A program made the translations under genes and the position numbers. Shown here one piece after another: positions 58,341-64,000 of a stretch of DNA of 64,000 nt (position 1 is its first letter; each line of letters starts with the position of its first letter). The DNA lies in the NCBI GenBank assembly GCA_958510825.1, contig OY294049.1, forward strand, positions 38,344,774 through 38,408,773. Direction: 5' to 3'. Below the pieces are notes generated by a model. It searched no databases. It saw only the letters and a program-made list of their open reading frames with translations, and was not told the DNA's origin. The stretch comes from Brachypterus glaber (Eukaryota > Arthropoda > Insecta > Coleoptera > Kateretidae).

Positions 58341-61300
58341 TCAAACTTCTTTTTTACTGACCTCAGTCGAAAAGTGATTCAACGAAATTAATGGATATAA
58401 AGTGGGTCTTCCATGGGCACACTGAAACGGCAAATCGCATGTCGATAAATCTTTTAACAATGTTTCACATTCTATTTTTGATAACGAATCGCCAAATTTG
58501 ATAGCTCCTAATAAAAATTAAAAATATACAATCAATGATTTTTTTACCGGCTTTTTCGTTCCCGATATATTTGAATTCAAAAAAGCGACTATACTTTTCG
58601 TAAAGAGTAGGCGACTTTAGTCCTTAGTGCACGAGAATTAAGTTTTTTTGACGACGCGAAGCGAAGTCCAAAAATCAAGGACTTGTCGCAAACGAGTTGC
58701 GAACAACATTTTTCGTTCGATCTACAGTCTAGACTCTTTAAAAATGTATATTTTAAAGAATTACCTGTGTTTAATTTTGAAATTTCAAAATTTTATAAAC
58801 GTCAAATGACTTTTGTCAAAATGAAAGCTATGTGTACTCGTTTGGATAAATGAGTGTACATAGTTGTCATTTCATTCAAATATGCACTATGTACTCGTGC
58901 GATAGAAATATATCGATATATTAGGATCCTAACGAGGATATATAGTGAACATGCATTTTTCTTTATTTCGTGTACACTAGGTCGTACGAAAAATATTATT
59001 TACCTCGACAAGCTTCTAAATTCAAAATATTCTGCATCAATTTGGGCATAATATTTGTAGCCCCCTTTGACGTGCTCATAGTTTCAATAATTTCTTCAAT
59101 GAGAATTTTTATATATTTTTCTAACGTCGACGGATCTTTCTATAAATTATTAGATTTAAATTAAAAACTTTTTTTTTAACGGTCAAATCTCGTTTTTTAA
59201 AATAAATATACCTCGTTTTTAAATCGGTTATGTATGCACAGTGGAATTTTCGTTATATTTATAAAATTAGTGAAAAAATTCACCGTAAAACCAATCGAGT
59301 CCAAGTATTTTTCTTGATTTTTCAGTAATACTATATCGTTTTGTGTTATAAAGATTGTTATGTGCTTACAATCTATTCTTGAATTATTATATTCTAAAAA
59401 ATGAGAATACAAATTAACAAAGGGGAGAGGTGTAAACAGTGTCGGACTGGGAAGCCCAAGGCTAGTGAGGGGCCTCCAAAAGTGGGGGCCACGTGAGATT
59501 TTTCTCACTATCTCACCTGTCCAGTCCGACATTGGGTGTGAAGGCCTGTAGCCAGAAATAAATGACAGGGGTTTCAGGGGACAAAAAGATTTGAACAAAG
59601 TCTCAGGGGGCCTAGGTGTATCCATGGAAGGTTGTAGTAGGGGTAATTACCGCTCAGTGATCCAAAAAAAAACACGAGAAAAAAGGACGAACATCCTAAT
59701 GAAAAAATAAATTGGTAAAGGCGCCCAATTCATCACCCCCGGGCTACTCAATTTTTTTCAGGAGGAGCAACTAATACAAAAATTAATAGTTTAAAGATAA
59801 AAATAGGAAATTTGACAATATAGATGTTATGGAGAAATTTTTAAACATGTTGATACTAAGTATCCCATTAAAAAAAAGATTATTTCTGAAAAAAACCGAA
59901 AGTAATAGATTTTCAAAAAATTATGTCTGAAGTAAATTGAACATGAAATAAATAAATAAAATAAAAGAAGAAGGGAGGCTGTTAAAAAATATCCCATTAA
60001 AGGTATGTATAGTAGCTGTCAGAGATTTTTTTAACAGTGATTATTTTTATTTTAGATTCATTTAAACTAATGTATTTTTATCCAGTCCACGTGGACTGAT
60101 TCTAGCCAGTTAACGTTCGACCCTATCCAATAATATTTCACAAAAGATTTAGCCACACCCACAAGGAATTTGTAGCAATAAATATTTACTGGACCGGCTT
60201 TAATTTGTTTTATTTGTGTTCTGTACATCAAGCTATATAAGATAAATACGTATTTAATATAATAAAATTTAGTTACGTCCCTGTCTCACATTAATCTGTT
60301 TTAAAGGTAAACATTCTACTATAAATGTGACACCAACTATACTTGCCTATTTGCAGATAATGCAGTCGTATTCTTTCGTGAACAGCGTGTTGATCAAATA
60401 AAATTAATAATTTTTCTTTTTTGTCGAGTGCTATAATGAATTTTTTATCACACTGATTAATCACCGATATATTATTGAACATATCTTTGGAAAATATTTT
60501 TATGTTAATAAGTTTAAGGTGTTTTGGTATTTCTGCAACACTCGGTATATTTTGCTCGAACAGTTTGGTTTTTTCTTTGTATAGATCTTGGAAAAATTTA
60601 TTTGGATCTAGAAAAAAATTATGAATATTTTTATCTTTTTCTTATAACAAATATTCGCAGCTTTAAATTTTCTTCAATAACTCGCAAACAAAAAATCTTC
60701 GGACTTTTTAGGAAAACCTGAATTTTTGGTCGCTGAATCCTAGGAAATGGGCTAAGAGTGTCAAAAACTACATAACTTGTAAATTATTTAATATAAAAAA
60801 GTTTACTTTTACGAAAAACTAGCTAATATAATAACGTACTCTCATTCCAAATTTGAAGTGATTCTTTACATTTGTTAAATGTGCTTCTGCGAAGCCATTG
60901 CTCGCAAAAGGCTACAATATCTAGAACAGGTATACCCAAGACCTGCAGATATTTCCCAAGTAGCCCCCGAAAAAGTTTGATGTAGACTAAATTGCAAAGG
61001 GGATTCACAATAGATCTCATTGGTCGCAGTGATTTGAAAGGCAGTACCATGCCCCACAACCCCACCTAGCGGGTCCACGTTTATGTGTTATAACTTTTTA
61101 ACAAAATTTGTTATTTAATAAAGATAAAAATAAATTATAAAGTTATAAGATCTTATAAGTTATAAGTTTTGGCACTCCTAGCACATGTCCTTAAAAAATG
61201 CCCTACCTAAACCCGCCGCAGATTTTTCTCACTGAAGGTTTTCGATATAAGTAGGACTAAAACGACTAAACGGTTATTTTTGGTTTCAGTGACCCAAAAT

Positions 61301-64000
61301 CTATGAAACAAAATTTGCGGGTAAGAATACCTTCTAATGTACCTTTTTCATTCAGATAGTTGTTCCATTTGACTGTCAGTAGCTCATTTTCGCAAGACTG
61401 AACAATAGCAGCATGCAAATTTTCTCTAGCTCCAGTGCTCATAGGTTGATCAAATAATTTGAAATCGTTGAATAAAATGGGCGACAAGCCTTTCGGTATG
61501 AATTCTAGCCTTTTGTTTACTGTATACGTTTTTTCTTCCAATTTTGGCGTTTGGGCCGTTGTCATACCTAAATTTAATAAATGGTATAAGGGCAAGGCCG
61601 GATTTACTGAATTTTCTGCCCTAGGCAATAGATGCCCACATGCTTATCCCAAAAAAATATTTATAACAAAAGTAAAAAGGGAATTCTCTAAAATCTTGAG
61701 CAAACTTTAGGCACTTACTTAATGACCAAAAAAAGGGCGTCAACTCAAAATTTGCCGTCCTATGCAAAAGCCTAGTATTGCCTAATGGAAAATCAGGTCA
61801 TGTTAGTATAGGGGTAAAAAAAATAGCAAATAGGGAAAGTGCGCCGTGTTTACATACATACCGGGTGTTTTTCAAAGGTGGACCGCCCCTATAACTTGTT
61901 TATTTCTGGAGATAAAAGAATGCAATTTATAGGGTGTCTATAAGACCATATTTTAAGTCGTGTAACTTAACGTAATTTTTTTTTGCTTCCGGTTTAACCG
62001 GAAATGACCCGAACTTTTAAATGGAACACCCCGTATATTTTTACATATTTGGATTCTCCATTAAATTGTGTATTATCTCAAGTTATATTCAAAATTTGAC
62101 AAAAACTTAGGATAATACACAAAGTTTAATGGAGAATCCAAATATGTAAAAATATACAGGGTGTTCCATTTAAAATCAAAAGTAGTGGTCGTTTCCGGTT
62201 AAACCGAAAGTGAAAAAAAATTACTAGGTGATATAATTCAAAACATAGTCTTATAGACAATATGTAAATTTCATTCTTTTATCTCTAGGAATAAAAAAGT
62301 TATAGCACTTTTCCACGAATTTAAATATTTTAAAATTCCAGGTTTAAAAAAAATCCCTAATATTCCTCTGAATTCTCTTTGTCCACCCTGTAGACCTACC
62401 TGTTCTCTTATTGATGTAATAAACATTGCCATCATCAACAACTTGCACCCATTCCTTGTTCAAAAATTTACCACTGTTCTGTTGAGTAAGTGATTTCTCA
62501 AAATCAGACAAAAGTTTCCGTTTTTCAATATTCAGATCATTTTCTAATATATCGTTTTTCTGTTTTTCGCTTAGAGTTATACATAATTTTGATTCTCCAC
62601 TGGGCATATAGGTTGTGTTACTGGTATAAACTGGCATCAGATCATTATTTTGGTCTTGGATACTCAAATCGTTTAAAAATAATATTTCTTCTTCAGTATG
62701 GTACCTTAATTTTTTATTATTTGAGTTTTTCTCGGGAGAAAAACTCGGGAACAAAATTTCACTTCTGTTTTCATCCAAAAAATTTTCAGGATTATTTTCG
62801 AAAAATCTGCTTTGAGTACTCATGAATTTTGGTTGAAAATTACCCGTATTTATTACACTTTCAGATTTTTTTGATGCTGAAGTGAAGAATTTACTGAAAG
62901 TTTCATTCGGGTTGGATTTCTGAACTTTTGGAGTGATTATAATTTTTCTATCTCTTAAAAAATCCATAAAATTTGTAGACTTAGTTTTTACAGCTCCATA
63001 TTTTGGTCCTTCATTCAAGTTTTGAGTTAATTTACTTAAAAAATTATTTGGTTTTACAAAATTTTGAAAATTGAAATTTTCGTTTAAGCTATTTTGGTGA
63101 GTATCAACTTCTTTTTCTATACATTTGGATGCTTTTTTTAAATTTTGGTTCAATGGCGTCAAATAATCTTTTGGAAAATTTTGAGTGTGATGGTACTTTT
63201 TGGATTCTGCTCCATCAACATGATTATTTTTATCAATATTAAAACCAGTATCATCTTCAAAATAAATGGATTTTTGATTCTGAAATACATTTTGATTTGG
63301 TTTTGTTAAACCTGTCTTCTCAGTGTGAAAATTTTGATTTTCTAGAACCTTTTTCTTTCCTGCTTCAAGAATATTTTTATTAAAAACATTATCTTCTTCA
63401 TCATACATATAATTTTTATTTTTATATACGTTTTGGTTAAATTTTGGCAAATAATTACTGGTAGTACCAAAATTTTGATTAAAGACAGTCAAGTAGTCAT
63501 CAGGATTTACAACATTTCTGGATCCCTGGTAAATTTTTGGCTCAATTATTTTTTGATTCAAATTTGCTTTCGGGCCTAATTCTTTAAAAACATTTTGGTT
63601 TCTTTGGGTTAGGTAGTCAACACGATTTTCAAAATGTTGAAATCCAATTAAATTTTCTGATTCTTCATAAATATTTTGATTCAAAGCATTTTCTTCAATA
63701 TATGGAGTCAAACCCAAAAAGTTTCTTCTTCGTTCGTGGTCCTTTTCAAAATTTTGCATCCCTAATTTTCCAGAGATGGGACTTAACGAGTTTTGAAACA
63801 GGTTTTTCAATTTTGCAGGAAAAACATTGGTTTTTAAACTTTTGAAATCAAATATTTTGGATTTGTTGCAATTGCAACAGTTTGGAATATTTTCAAAATT
63901 GAATATATTTTTATTTTTTGGGGTTGGAAAAGCTATTGTAAATTTATCAACTTCTGTTGACATATCTGCATCAATGTTTTCCAAAATTTGTAATTTTGGT
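58341..64000 (-). CDS. MLH3: DNA mismatch repair protein MLH3, linker and C-terminal endonuclease domain (N-terminus off the right edge)
   Basis: MutL-gamma subunit for meiotic crossover resolution and mismatch repair. Exons (minus): 64000-62400 (frame open to the edge, so the true start and ATPase domain lie outside), 61567-61343, 60607-60347, 59393-59212, 59139-59004, 58507-58341; phases are consistent and the stop is TGA. The large first exon is a disordered Asn-rich linker with repeated YLT..NQN units. Conserved family segments follow: GNVYYINKRTG spliced to MTTAQTPKLEE, then KFIIALDKKEKLLILFDQHAVHERIRL, EACRGAIKFGDSLS, and FQCAHGRPTLYPL near the end. These are the DQHA endonuclease, ACR and CxHGRP motifs. 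The last Glu of the DQHA(X)2E(X)4E consensus is His here (codon 60362-60360). Exon 3 ends at a GC donor (ATAG|gcaagt). MLH3 is favoured over MLH1 and PMS2 because of the VYYINKRTG block and the EACRGAIKF context. Confidence 0.92.
59437..59534. mobile_element. 98-bp MITE in an MLH3 intron
   Basis: CAGTGTCGGACTGG at the left and CCAGTCCGACATTG at the right, with GGGGCC-rich middle. It lies in the intron between the exons ending 60347 and starting 59393; the rest of that intron has no recognised feature. Confidence 0.7.
61861..62310. mobile_element. Foldback element in an MLH3 intron
   Basis: Arms of about 190 bp pair ATATTTTTACATATTTGGAT / ATCCAAATATGTAAAAATAT and CTATAACTTGTTTATTTC / ATTCCTA..AAAAAGTTATAG-type sequences, around TTAAATTGTGTATTATC. 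It contains CTTCCGGTTTAACCGGAA, itself a palindrome; a related piece lies at 11170-11340 in a POLE intron. Confidence 0.75.

Noticed and set aside
59197..59625. 142-residue minus-strand open frame
   Set aside because: It joins a real MLH3 exon (59393-59212) to upstream intron and MITE sequence; only the exon part is coding.
63985..64000. Start of the MLH3 gene at about 63984
   Set aside because: The codon there is TTG and the frame stays open to the window edge; the essential N-terminal ATPase domain must be upstream.

Overview
The window looks like nuclear DNA of an insect. It is AT-rich, its genes have many small GT-AG introns (the shortest is 53 bp), and all eight recognisable genes are conserved eukaryotic ones with animal-type sequences. 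The gap-filling DNA is a dense layer of small transposons and foldback elements. A beetle is my best guess, but nothing here proves the order.

Layout. Positions 965-25587 (minus) hold 23 exons of DNA polymerase epsilon catalytic subunit, about 1,901 codons; the last roughly 350-390 residues lie off the left edge. Next is INTS11 (26376-29447, minus), then, divergently, SMUG1 (29913-32356, plus), whose stop codon overlaps the start of ADAT2 (32353-32919, plus) as ATGA. About 11 kb without genes follows (32920-43885), filled with nested inverted-repeat elements, a Penelope-like retroelement fragment and tRNA-like repeats. Then come single-exon HEXIM (43886-44716, minus), EXOC5/Sec10 in 15 exons (46283-53975, plus), PRMT1 in two coding exons (55406-56943, minus), and the C-terminal half of MLH3 (58341 to beyond 64000, minus).

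I rebuilt exon boundaries by reading splice sites and checking that phases carry through. EXOC5 sums to 2,142 nt, INTS11 to 1,791 nt and PRMT1 to 1,143 nt with no leftover base, and the partial POLE and MLH3 chains stay in phase throughout.

Functionally, POLE, SMUG1 and MLH3 act in DNA replication or repair, INTS11 and HEXIM in RNA polymerase II transcription control, ADAT2 in tRNA wobble editing, EXOC5 in exocytosis, and PRMT1 in protein methylation. This is not one pathway; it is a run of ordinary housekeeping genes. The most interesting points are the SMUG1/ADAT2 four-base overlap (a likely two-gene transcript), a POLE intron made almost wholly of nested inverted repeats, a changed metal-site residue in the MLH3 endonuclease motif, and oppositely oriented repeat copies flanking EXOC5 exons 8-13.
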